Assembly (NCBI RefSeq): GCF_024169515.1
Contig: NZ_JAMKCQ010000001.1
Span: 3,844,001-3,908,000, forward strand
Origin: Erwinia aphidicola
GTDB lineage: Bacteria > Pseudomonadota > Gammaproteobacteria > Enterobacterales > Enterobacteriaceae
Length of the DNA: 64,000 nt
Direction: 5' to 3'
The notes under the pieces were generated by a model. That model made no database searches and was not told the DNA's origin. It was given only the letters and a program-made list of their open reading frames with translations. This document shows, in pieces, positions 1 through 7,688 of this stretch. Position 1 is the stretch's first letter, and each line of letters begins with the position of its first letter. Both the position numbers and the translations under genes were made by a program.

Positions 1-421
1 CCTGCCGTTCAGCGATCGGCAGTTTGACGCGGTACTGCGCATCTACGCGCCCTGCAAGGCTGAAGAGTTGGCGCGCGTCGTCAAGCCGCAGGGCTACGTA
101 CTTACCGTCACGCCAGGTCCGCGCCATTTAATGCAGTTTAAAGCGCTGATTTACCAGGATGTGCAGCTACACGACACCACGCCTGAGCAGATGCCCGGCT
201 TCACGCTGGTTGAGCAGCAGCAGCTCTCCTACCCGATGACGCTTAACAGTGAAGAGTCCGCGGCGCTGCTGCAGATGACGCCGTTTGCCTGGCGTGCGCG
301 CCCTGAAGTGTGGGGGATTCTGGCCACCACCGAGCAGTTTGAGTGTGAAACTGACTTCACGCTGCGCCTTTGGCAGCGTGACGACGAAATCGTGCAGGAT
401 GTCAGCGACTCTCCAGCATAA
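1..421 (+). CDS. rlmA: 23S rRNA (guanine-N1)-methyltransferase RlmA, C-terminal part
   Basis: The reading frame is open from base 2 and runs about 139 residues to TAA, so the gene starts outside the window. RlmA methylates N1 of G745 in 23S rRNA. The visible part starts inside the SAM-dependent methyltransferase fold ([16 protein letters not shown]) and goes through the family-typical tail with PFAWRARPE. The N-terminal zinc-binding cysteines are not in view. Its last 20 bases overlap the 3' end of yobD on the other strand. In E. coli mntP lies between these two genes; here it is absent. Identification rests on remembered similarity and synteny. Confidence 0.9.
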   Translation, partial: LPFSDRQFDAVLRIYAPCKAEELARVVKPQGYVLTVTPGPRHLMQFKALIYQDVQLHDTTPEQMPGFTLVEQQQLSYPMTLNSEESAALLQMTPFAWRARPEVWGILATTEQFECETDFTLRLWQRDDEIVQDVSDSPA

Positions 422-860
422 ACTGATAGATGGTTTCCAGATCGTCCAGATTGCGTACATGAACCAGCAGGCGCCGTTTCTCCAGATTAATCACCAGTAC
501 GCCATCTTCTGACAGGTTGATGGCGCTGATACGCGCGTACTCAATAAAGACGTTCGCGTAGAAAAATCCCTTCTCCTTAAACAGCATTTTCGGCGCGCGG
601 ATCCAGAACAGCCAGACGGAGAGGCCTCCCAGTGCCAGCAGCAGCATAGTGGTCAGCTGGGGCCCCTGTGCGGCAAGGTTCTTATACAGCAGGATAGCCA
701 GCAGGCCGATAAAGATCAGGCTGTCGAGCTTGTTGCGGCGCTGCAGCAGGATTTTCAGGCGGGTGGGGCCATGCAGACGATCCATAATCAGCTCGTCATA
801 GATCGCATACAGCAGAATGAGTACGATAAAAAGGAGTATCAGGTAGTCAGTCAGAGACAT
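402..860 (-). CDS. yobD: YobD family inner-membrane protein (UPF0266/DUF986)
   Basis: A 152-aa protein of unknown function when started at MSLTDYL, the same length as E. coli YobD. An in-frame ATG four codons upstream (872) has no better ribosome site. Three hydrophobic segments are visible: residues about 4-22, 45-62 and 64-85. They are followed by a cytoplasmic-looking tail with the conserved stretches FWIRAPK and LSEDGVL. It lies just downstream of manZ on the same strand, as in E. coli, and may be read from the man promoter. It converges on rlmA with a 20-nt overlap. Function cannot be stated from sequence. Confidence 0.9.
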   Translation of the reverse strand: MSLTDYLILLFIVLILLYAIYDELIMDRLHGPTRLKILLQRRNKLDSLIFIGLLAILLYKNLAAQGPQLTTMLLLALGGLSVWLFWIRAPKMLFKEKGFFYANVFIEYARISAINLSEDGVLVINLEKRRLLVHVRNLDDLETIYQFMLESR

Positions 861-925
861 ATCGGCGTCCATAAAAAGGGGCCAGACTGGCTGGCCCCGG
901 GGTAAAGATTATTCGTAACGCAGGA

Positions 926-1777
926 TTATACGCCCAGCAGGCCAATCCAGTAACCGAAGATACCGATAACGAAGAAGCCCATAATAATCCACAGGGCATT
1001 CACCTTACGGCGCAGCAGCCACATACAGCCAAAGGTGAGCAGCAGCGGGATTAAGCCCGGCATCAGCTGGTCAAGAATCGACTGTACGGTGGTGACCGTG
1101 GTTTTACCGGTCTGGTCGGTAATCTCAGAAACCACCAGCGGCACGTTCACGTGCGTCCACTTGTTGACCAGTGCCCCCATGACAAACAGGCCGAGAATCG
1201 ACGCCCCCTCAGTCAGTTTTTGCAGGAAGCCGCCGCCCATATCGCTAACGATATCGACACCTTTACGATAGCCATAAGCCACGCCGTAGTAGCGCACCAG
1301 CAGACGCACCAGGTTAAACAGGACAAAGAACAGCAGGGGGCCCATCAGGCTGCCGCTCATCGCGATACCTGCGCCCAGGGCCGCAAATACCGGGCGCACG
1401 GTACCCCAGAAGATCGGGTCACCCACGCCGGCCAGCGGCCCCATCAGGCCGACTTTAATGCCGTTTATGGCAGCATCGTCGATCGGCGCTCCGTTGGCGC
1501 GCTGTTCTTCCATGGCCATGGTCACGCCGAGTACCGGAGCAGCCACATACGGATGGGTGTTGAAGAACTCCAGGTGACGTTTGATCGCCTGTTTGCGGTC
1601 GTCGTTATTTTCCGGGTACAAACGGCGGATTACCGGTACCATCGAATAACAGAAACCCAGCGCCTGCATACGTTCGAAGTTCCACGAACCCTGGAACAGG
1701 TTTGAGCGTAAGAACACACCGCGCACATCGCCTGGCGTTAATTTCTTCTGCGTAGTGGTAGTTGTTGTGTCAACCAT
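926..1777 (-). CDS. manZ: PTS mannose permease subunit IID
   Basis: EIID of the mannose/glucose/glucosamine phosphotransferase system, which with ManY forms the inner-membrane channel. The 283-aa product carries the family signatures FLRSNLFQGSWNFERMQ near the N-terminus and GLMGPLAGVGDPIFWGT in the middle, and has hydrophobic helices in its C-terminal half. The ATG at 1777 (MVDTT) is preceded by AGGTGAGAGAA. A GTG three codons upstream lies inside that ribosome site and is less likely. The gap to manY is 15 nt, consistent with one manXYZ transcript. In E. coli the ManYZ complex is also a phage lambda DNA entry factor; whether that holds here is unknown. Confidence 0.97.
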   Translation of the reverse strand: MVDTTTTTTQKKLTPGDVRGVFLRSNLFQGSWNFERMQALGFCYSMVPVIRRLYPENNDDRKQAIKRHLEFFNTHPYVAAPVLGVTMAMEEQRANGAPIDDAAINGIKVGLMGPLAGVGDPIFWGTVRPVFAALGAGIAMSGSLMGPLLFFVLFNLVRLLVRYYGVAYGYRKGVDIVSDMGGGFLQKLTEGASILGLFVMGALVNKWTHVNVPLVVSEITDQTGKTTVTTVQSILDQLMPGLIPLLLTFGCMWLLRRKVNALWIIMGFFVIGIFGYWIGLLGV

Positions 1778-1792
1778 TTCTCTCACCTTTCC

Positions 1793-2593
1793 TTAATCGA
1801 GTTCGTTATCAAGGTCGTTATTAGCCGGACCTGCTGCCTGCGCACCGGCAACACGGTTATATTTTGGCGCCAGCTGGATATACAGCATGGCCATCACTAC
1901 GCCGATGACGCCCAGAGCCACCAGGTTGAAGTTGGTGAAGGCAGCGGTCACGAAACCAAGGTAGAAGAACGGCATCAGGTAGCCTGCACGCATCATGTTA
2001 ATAACCATGGCGTAACCGACCACCACGATCATGCCACCGGCGATATTCAGACCGTTGGTGACCACTTCCGGGATAGAGTTCAGCAGTTCCTGAACCACGC
2101 TGGTACCGACAGAAACGGCAACAATCACGGCAGGGATCGCGATACGCATTGCCTGCAGCACCAGCGCAGAGACGTGGATCCAGGAAATTGCAGTCAGGTT
2201 GCCCTTTTCAGCTGCTTTATCGGCAGCGTGCTGGAACGCAACGGTGATGGTACGGACAATAATGGTCAGAACCTGACCGGCTGCTGCCAGCGGGATAGCC
2301 AGTGCGATACCGGCACCCACGCTCTGCCCACCGGCAATAACCAGAATGGTCGAGATGATCGAAGCGAGTGCAGCATCCGGCGCCACGGCGGCGCCAATGT
2401 TCATCCACCCTAGTGCGATCATTTCCAGCGTACCGCCGATAATAATCCCGGTTTTCATATCACCGAGGATCATGCCGACTAACGTACAGGCCACGAGTGG
2501 CCGGTGGAACTGAAATTCATCGAGGATCGAGCCCATGCCCGCAATACAGGCAACGATAAATATCAGAACAATTTGCAGCGTGGTAATCTCCAT
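1793..2593 (-). CDS. manY: PTS mannose permease subunit IIC
   Basis: EIIC, the sugar-binding membrane subunit of the mannose PTS, 266 aa. It is a polytopic protein with the conserved stretches SILDEFQFHRPL, GGTLEMIALGWMNIGAA and NGLNIAGGMIVVVGYAMVI. The ATG at 2593 (MEITTLQIV) has GGAGAAG upstream at good spacing and matches the E. coli start; the frame stays open for 12 more codons but without a ribosome site. It lies between manX (57 nt upstream) and manZ. Transport is coupled to phosphorylation by ManX. Confidence 0.97.
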   Translation of the reverse strand: MEITTLQIVLIFIVACIAGMGSILDEFQFHRPLVACTLVGMILGDMKTGIIIGGTLEMIALGWMNIGAAVAPDAALASIISTILVIAGGQSVGAGIALAIPLAAAGQVLTIIVRTITVAFQHAADKAAEKGNLTAISWIHVSALVLQAMRIAIPAVIVAVSVGTSVVQELLNSIPEVVTNGLNIAGGMIVVVGYAMVINMMRAGYLMPFFYLGFVTAAFTNFNLVALGVIGVVMAMLYIQLAPKYNRVAGAQAAGPANNDLDNELD

Positions 2594-2650
2594 TACACTT
2601 CTCCTATTAAATGCCAGAACGGAGTTCAACCTGAAATTTCAGGCCACGGG

Positions 2651-3613
2651 CTACTGATGCATTTTGGCGATCAGATCCATCATTTTCAGTCTCTGGTCGC
2701 TCGATACTTTACGCACTTCCAGTTCGATTCCGCGCTCATTCAACTTTTTGAACGCCTCAATATCTTTAGCATCCACCGATACCGCATTGTTGACCTGAGT
2801 TTTCCCCTGACGGAACGCCATCCCCCCGATGTTGACCGACGTGATATTGACGCCTTCTTCCACCAGTCGCACCACATCGGTAGGATTGGTAAACAGCAGC
2901 ATCACTTTATCGTGGCCATATTTCGGGTTGTTCCACACGCGGATCATTTTCGCTACGTCCACCACATGCGCGGTAACGCCCGGCGGGGCAACCTGAGTCA
3001 GCAACGTTTTACGCACGTTATCGGCAGCAACTTCATCGCTGACGACAATAATGCGGGTTACGTTGGTTTCTTTGGTCCAGCGGGTGGCGACCTGGCCATG
3101 GATTAAACGGTCATCGATACGTGCCAGACCGATTTTCATGTGATCGCCGGGTGCCATCGGGGCCTGTGGTGCAGCCGGAGCTTTCACCGCAGCGGCGGGG
3201 GCAGGGGCTTCTGGTGCTTTCGCTTTCAGGGCTTTTACCCCTTCACGGCCAGTTTCCACGGCCAGCGCGACCAGTTCATCAAAGGTTGGGTTATCGTCTC
3301 GTGCCATCAGTACTTCGACCAGCATCGGAATATTGACCCCGGCGACGACTTCATAATCGGGTTTATCTACCACAAGGCGGCTGGCGGCGTTAAACGGGCT
3401 GCCCCCCCAGGTATCGACCAGAAAAAGCACTCCCTGCGTACTGTCCATATTGGCTAACCGTGCCTGATATTTCTCGATCAGGGTTTCGGCGTTTTCTCCG
3501 GGGACAAAGTCAATCCAACCGACATTTTCCTGTTCCCCTAACAGCATTTCGGCAGTTTTCAGCAGTTGTTCTGCTGCCCAGCCGTGCGTGCCAATCATAA
3601 TAGCAATAGTCAC
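2651..3613 (-). CDS. manX: PTS mannose-specific EIIAB component
   Basis: Cytoplasmic fusion of EIIA (about residues 1-125), an Ala/Pro-rich linker (about 131-155, APEAPAPAAA) and EIIB (about 158-320). His10 (IGTHGW) is the EIIA phospho-acceptor from HPr. His172 (DDRLIHGQVATRW) is the EIIB histidine that phosphorylates the sugar crossing ManYZ. The 320-aa length is close to E. coli ManX (323). It is first in the operon, with TAAGGAGGTAGC-type ribosome sequence upstream of the ATG. Upstream lie an Mlc/NagC-like operator and a CRP-like site (see those entries). Confidence 0.97.
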   Translation of the reverse strand: MTIAIMIGTHGWAAEQLLKTAEMLLGEQENVGWIDFVPGENAETLIEKYQARLANMDSTQGVLFLVDTWGGSPFNAASRLVVDKPDYEVVAGVNIPMLVEVLMARDDNPTFDELVALAVETGREGVKALKAKAPEAPAPAAAVKAPAAPQAPMAPGDHMKIGLARIDDRLIHGQVATRWTKETNVTRIIVVSDEVAADNVRKTLLTQVAPPGVTAHVVDVAKMIRVWNNPKYGHDKVMLLFTNPTDVVRLVEEGVNITSVNIGGMAFRQGKTQVNNAVSVDAKDIEAFKKLNERGIELEVRKVSSDQRLKMMDLIAKMHQ

Positions 3614-3764
3614 TTGCTACCTCCTTATCCAGTTAAAACGACGCTTTGGAGTAAACGTCGTTTGAGGTTCAGCTGAGTTAATTGCGTTCAGCATGATTGA
3701 GGTCCCACTTTTATCTGTTGAGTTACTTATCAGCGGTACTGAACACACACCACATTGACGGCAT

Positions 3765-3788
3765 TTATTTTAGTACGCGAAAAAATAA
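3765..3788 (-). promoter_or_regulatory. Candidate Mlc/NagC operator over the manX -10 region
   Basis: Inverted repeat TTATTTT/AAAATAA with a 10-nt centre containing CGCG (arms 3765-3771 and 3782-3788). This is the shape of Mlc/NagC operators, and E. coli manX is repressed by Mlc. On the minus strand TAAAAT at 3767-3772 could be the -10 element, so a bound repressor would block polymerase. The arms and spacing are seen directly; the protein assignment is inference. Confidence 0.65.
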
Positions 3789-3792
3789 ATTA

Positions 3793-3808
3793 TGTGACCG
3801 TGCTCAGT
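3793..3808 (-). promoter_or_regulatory. Candidate CRP site for manXYZ
   Basis: TGTGA-N6-TCAGT keeps one perfect CRP half site and three of five bases in the other. If TAAAAT at 3767-3772 is the -10 element, transcription would start near 3760 and the centre of this site would fall about 40 bp upstream, the class II CRP position. The poor -35 (ACATAA) fits activator dependence. manXYZ is CRP-activated in E. coli. Confidence 0.55.
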
Positions 3809-3968
3809 AATTTAGACGCCGATCCACATTTGTCGGCTGAATGTTGAAACAACATGTCTGTGAAGGATTATGCACCCTGAGTGTAAGAAAATATTTTGAC
3901 GTCCCTGTGGCAACTGATAAAGTAGTGATCCTTTTTTCATACAGGAGTAACGGGCCTCAGCCCTCCCT

Positions 3969-4142
3969 ATGGACTGTCACCGAAGTCGCTTAATCATGCC
4001 GCCGGGCTATCCGGTATCGTTTTTAACGTCATTTGACGTCATCATGTTTTCCACCTGTCGTTATCTCTGCCGCACGTTCAGCCGAACGCCTGCTGCGATT
4101 TCCCGTTCCTTTTTCCGGAGTCTTTCATGGAATTTCTTTTAG
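3969..4142 (+). CDS. Leader ORF (57 codons) overlapping the start of yoaE
   Basis: An ATG at 3969 opens a 57-codon frame ([14 protein letters not shown]...) ending at TAG 4140-4142, overlapping the first 16 bases of yoaE in another frame. The predicted peptide is rich in Arg, Ser, Phe and Cys. The ribosome site is unusual: AGGAG at about 3943-3947 is too far unless the GGGC-CTCA-GCCC hairpin just before the ATG brings it closer. The overlap would allow translational coupling to yoaE, whose own GGAG lies inside this ORF. I recall a small ORF called yoaL annotated upstream of E. coli yoaE, but cannot confirm homology here. The rest of 3614-4126 holds the manX control region and a possible weak promoter (TTGACG at 3897). 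Confidence 0.45.
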   Translation: MDCHRSRLIMPPGYPVSFLTSFDVIMFSTCRYLCRTFSRTPAAISRSFFRSLSWNFF

Positions 4143-5683
4143 ACCCCTCAATCTGGGCCGGTCTCTTTACGCTCATTGTTCTTGAGATCGTGCTGGGCAT
4201 CGATAACCTGGTGTTTATCGCTATTCTGGCCGATAAACTCCCGCCAAAGCAGCGTGATAAAGCCCGTCTGATTGGCCTGTCACTGGCGCTGATTATGCGT
4301 CTTGGCCTGCTGTCGCTTATCTCATGGATGGTGACCCTGACCCGTCCGCTGTTTAGCGTTGGCGAATTCAGCTTCTCTGGCCGTGACCTGATCCTGCTGG
4401 TGGGGGGGCTGTTCCTGCTGTTCAAAGCCACAATGGAGCTGCATGAACGGCTGGAAAACCGTGAGATGAATGACGGCGGCAATAAAGGATATGCCAGTTT
4501 CTGGGCCGTGGTGGTGCAGATCGTTATTCTTGATGCGGTATTCTCCCTCGATGCGGTAATCACCGCTGTCGGGATGGTTAACAATCTGGCGATTATGATG
4601 ACCGCCGTGGTGATTGCGATGGGCGTGATGCTGCTGGCATCCAAACCGCTGACCAACTTTGTCAACGCGCATCCGACCGTGGTGGTGCTGTGCCTGAGCT
4701 TCCTGCTGATGATTGGTCTCAGCCTGGTGGCGGAAGGTTTCGGCTTCCATATTCCAAAAGGTTACCTGTACGCAGCGATTGGCTTCTCGATTCTTATTGA
4801 GCTGTTTAACCAGATTGCGCGCCATAACTTTATGCGCCATCAGGAAAGACGCCCGATGCGTGAACGCACCGCAGAGGCAATCCAGCGCCTGATGGGCGGG
4901 CGTCGTCAGAGCGAAGTGCAGAACAGTGAAAGCAGTGAAGTTGCCGCGATCATGCCGCAGGAAGCGTTTAAAGATGAAGAGCGCTACATGATCAATGGGG
5001 TACTGACGCTGGCATCCCGTTCAGTGCGCAGCATCATGACGCCGCGTGGTGAGATCTCCTGGGTTGACGCCACGCGTCCGCTGGATGAAGTTCGCCTGCA
5101 GCTGCTGGATACGCCGCACAGCCTGTTCCCGGTTTGCCGGGGCGAGCTGGACGAAATCATTGGCGTCGTGCGCGCGAAAGAGCTGCTGGTGGCCTTGGAT
5201 CATGGGATTGATGTGGCAACCTTTGCCAGCAATACTCCGCCGATCATCGTACCGGAAACGCTCGACCCGCTGAACCTGCTGGGCGTGCTGCGCCGGGCGA
5301 AAGGCAGCTTTGTCGTTGTCACCAACGAGTTTGGCGTGGTGCAGGGGCTGATTACCCCGCTGGACGTGCTGGAAGCGATTGCCGGTGAGTTCCCGGATGA
5401 AGATGAAACCCCGGATATCATTGCGGATGGTGATGGCTGGCTGGTGAAGGGCGGAACCGATCTGCACTCGCTCCAGCAGCTGCTGGATACTCAGGAGCTG
5501 GTTAAGCCGGAAGACGATCATGCTTCGCTGGCAGGGCTGCTGATTGACCAGAAAGGTCAGCTGCCAAAAGCCGGTGAGGTGATTGAGATGCTGCCGCTAC
5601 GCTTCCAGATTATTGAAGCCACCGACTACCGTATCGATCTGGTGCGCGTGACCAAAGAGCGTCAGGAAGACGAAGAAGAGTAA
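4127..5683 (+). CDS. yoaE: TerC-family membrane protein with CBS and CorC domains, YoaE
   Basis: A 518-aa protein of exactly the E. coli YoaE length. The N-terminal TerC-type membrane domain (about residues 10-240) has [14 protein letters not shown] and [15 protein letters not shown], whose acidic residues sit in membrane helices as in manganese/calcium exporters of this superfamily. A CBS pair follows (about 300-425), then a CorC_HlyC domain (about 440-515). TerC relatives Alx and MntP are linked to manganese homeostasis, so a metal-export role is plausible but unproven. GGAGTCTTTC precedes the ATG. The 5' leader carries an overlapping ORF and a GGGC/GCCC hairpin. Confidence 0.93.
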   Translation: MEFLLDPSIWAGLFTLIVLEIVLGIDNLVFIAILADKLPPKQRDKARLIGLSLALIMRLGLLSLISWMVTLTRPLFSVGEFSFSGRDLILLVGGLFLLFKATMELHERLENREMNDGGNKGYASFWAVVVQIVILDAVFSLDAVITAVGMVNNLAIMMTAVVIAMGVMLLASKPLTNFVNAHPTVVVLCLSFLLMIGLSLVAEGFGFHIPKGYLYAAIGFSILIELFNQIARHNFMRHQERRPMRERTAEAIQRLMGGRRQSEVQNSESSEVAAIMPQEAFKDEERYMINGVLTLASRSVRSIMTPRGEISWVDATRPLDEVRLQLLDTPHSLFPVCRGELDEIIGVVRAKELLVALDHGIDVATFASNTPPIIVPETLDPLNLLGVLRRAKGSFVVVTNEFGVVQGLITPLDVLEAIAGEFPDEDETPDIIADGDGWLVKGGTDLHSLQQLLDTQELVKPEDDHASLAGLLIDQKGQLPKAGEVIEMLPLRFQIIEATDYRIDLVRVTKERQEDEEE

Positions 5684-5711
5684 ATATCCGGCGTGCCTGA
5701 CCTGGATTAAC

Positions 5712-5867
5712 AGCGGCCAGGCACGCCTCCCAACATCTGAAGCCTCATCGTCGCAGTTTAAAACCCACAGCGAGCACGAGGCGAGTGGGGGATGAGCTCA
5801 GACCGGTCAGAGGACGTTAGCGCTGGGAGCGATGTCTGAAGATAGTTAAAAGGCATGCCTGGCCGCT
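5712..5867. repeat. 156-bp intergenic element bounded by 17-bp inverted repeats
   Basis: Bases 5712-5728 and 5851-5867 are inverted copies of each other with one mismatch (AGCGGCCAGGCACGCCT against its near complement). Inside are further paired segments: CTCATC/GATGAG enclosing CCCAC/GTGGG near 5743-5798, and CAGAC/GTCTG around 5800-5837. The left arm also pairs with GCGTGCCTG at 5691-5699, which would make a terminator-like hairpin for yoaE. The element fills the space between the convergent yoaE and pdeD. It could be a MITE/ERIC-like repeat, a structured RNA or a two-way terminator. I do not recognise the family. Confidence 0.6.
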
Positions 5868-5880
5868 ACAGGTCAACCCA

Positions 5881-7443
5881 TCACGCGCTCAGCGTCTCCT
5901 GATGATTCATCAGCCATTCTGGGAAATCCCCCAGCGGCATCGGGCGGGCAAAGAAGTAGCCCTGAAGCGTATCAACGCCTCTCTCACGCAGATACTCAGC
6001 CTGTTCCGCCGTTTCTACTCCTTCAGCCACCAGGCTAATGTTCAGACGCTGCGCCAGTGAAATCACCATATCGGTCACGGTCGCATTGATCGCATCGGTG
6101 CCGATAGCGGCGGTAAAGACTTTATCAATCTTCAACACGTCCGGGCTCAGGGTCTTCAGGTACGAAAGGGAGCTGTGGCCAGTACCAAAATCATCGATCG
6201 CCAGCTTCACCCCAATCTTATGCAGATGCGACACCACGCGCTGATCGACCACCGGCAGCGAATCCCGCTCGGTCAGTTCGACAATCAGCTGTGGCCTGGG
6301 ATTAGCCGGCCACCACAGTTGCTGTAAATCGTCGATAATGGCGCGCTCGTGGAAATGGCTGGCCGCCACATTGATCGCAATATGGAACGATTGACAGGCC
6401 GGCAGCTGCGGCAAATGGCGCACCACTTCACTGATGACAAAGCGGGTCAGCGGAGCTATCAGATTCTGCCGTTCGGCCAGCGGGATAAATACATCCGGCG
6501 GGATCCAGCCCTGGCGCGGGTTATGCCAGCGCAGCAGCAGTTCAATACCTTCACAACCCCCGCTGCGTGCGTTGATCAGCGGCTGGCAGTACACCATAAA
6601 TTCACGGGCGGTGATGCCATAGCTAATCTGCCACGACAGGCTCATACGGTTGGCGGTTGCCAGCCAGACGATATAGCCCATCAGCAGGCTCAGCAGCAGG
6701 GCCAGCGGCAGCTGCGAAGGCACCGTCACCAAAGCCAGCCGCGCCGGGGATGGCCCAAATAGTGTGATCGAGAACGGGTAGCGCAGTGACGACTCTTCAT
6801 AGGTCACTTCATCCTCTGAAGGCACCGCCGGTTCAATCATCGGATTACCAAACTCCAGGCTCTTACCACCCACGTTAAAAATGGCGCGCTCAACCCACGG
6901 CAGGGTCGGCTCCAGCAGATAGTTGGTCATCAGCTCAATATTGATGATCTGAATGATCCCGGAACGGTTGTCGAGGGAGCGTGGCGTCCAGAGCAGCAGC
7001 ACCGGCGATCCCTTGATCAAATGCTCATCAACCGACAGCATCATGCGCTGGTTATTGACTGCCAGTTCTGGATAGTTGTCGGCAAAGCCAACATCCGTGG
7101 AGCCATAGATGCTGGAGCAGTAAACGCGGTCTCTGTCCACCAGTAAAATAGACCTGACCGTCTGCAAAGAAGCCAGTTTTTCAATCAGCGGAAAACGCAC
7201 TTCACCACAGGTCAGGCCCACCAGGCCAAGGGTATTGTTTGCCGCGACGTCAAGCGGCGAGAACATTCGGTCAAAACGCTGGATAGCGTTGTCTGCGAAA
7301 CTTCGCGACTGCTGCTCTATTCGGCCTTTCTCTTCCAGAAAACGGAAGGTTAACGTGAGAATGAGCACCAACGCGGCAACCACCACAGCGATCAGTAACC
7401 GCTTGCGGCGAAACTGTCCTAAAACTTCCTGGGACATGTGCAT
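5881..7443 (-). CDS. pdeD: CSS-motif/EAL cyclic-di-GMP phosphodiesterase PdeD (YoaD)
   Basis: A 520-aa inner-membrane phosphodiesterase predicted to hydrolyse cyclic di-GMP. Order: a membrane helix (about 15-34), a periplasmic CSS domain with VYCSS and an upstream Cys, a second helix (about 238-260), and a cytoplasmic EAL domain (about 270-510). The canonical EAL is ELL in ELLLRW, keeping the metal-binding Glu. Also present are LTERD, IDDFGTG, LKIDK and the C-terminal EGVET and QGYFFARPM. In CSS proteins the periplasmic cysteine pair is known to be sensed by DsbA/DsbB. The start at 7443 has AAGGGTGG upstream; a second ATG lies two codons in. Same neighbours as E. coli yoaD. Confidence 0.92.
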   Translation of the reverse strand: MHMSQEVLGQFRRKRLLIAVVVAALVLILTLTFRFLEEKGRIEQQSRSFADNAIQRFDRMFSPLDVAANNTLGLVGLTCGEVRFPLIEKLASLQTVRSILLVDRDRVYCSSIYGSTDVGFADNYPELAVNNQRMMLSVDEHLIKGSPVLLLWTPRSLDNRSGIIQIINIELMTNYLLEPTLPWVERAIFNVGGKSLEFGNPMIEPAVPSEDEVTYEESSLRYPFSITLFGPSPARLALVTVPSQLPLALLLSLLMGYIVWLATANRMSLSWQISYGITAREFMVYCQPLINARSGGCEGIELLLRWHNPRQGWIPPDVFIPLAERQNLIAPLTRFVISEVVRHLPQLPACQSFHIAINVAASHFHERAIIDDLQQLWWPANPRPQLIVELTERDSLPVVDQRVVSHLHKIGVKLAIDDFGTGHSSLSYLKTLSPDVLKIDKVFTAAIGTDAINATVTDMVISLAQRLNISLVAEGVETAEQAEYLRERGVDTLQGYFFARPMPLGDFPEWLMNHQETLSA

Positions 7444-7650
7444 CAGTAACCACCCTTAGATCAAGACGCGTATAAATAGAGACCGAATACCAATTATCGG
7501 CAACAGGGGCATTAAGTTTAGTCGTGCTGAAGATAAAAGCTGAAGCGCTCAAAAACAGGAAGTTACTCGCGTAGATACGCCGAAAACACTCTAGCGGTTT
7601 CCAGGTTGCGGAGATAGCAGGAGAAGAAAATTATTTTTACGTTAAGACAC

Positions 7651-7679
7651 AAAAAAAACGCCACCGCAGAGGTGGCGTT
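7651..7679 (-). terminator. Rho-independent terminator of sdaA
   Basis: On the minus strand a 9-bp stem (AACGCCACC/GGTGGCGTT, loop of 5) is followed by eight T. It lies 10 nt past the sdaA stop codon. Confidence 0.93.
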
Positions 7680-7688
7680 ACGCTGTGA

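Noticed and set aside
3930..4126. yybP-ykoY manganese riboswitch upstream of yoaE
   Set aside because: The leader has AGGAGTAACGGG, slightly like GGGGAGTAG, but the other conserved parts of that riboswitch are not present.
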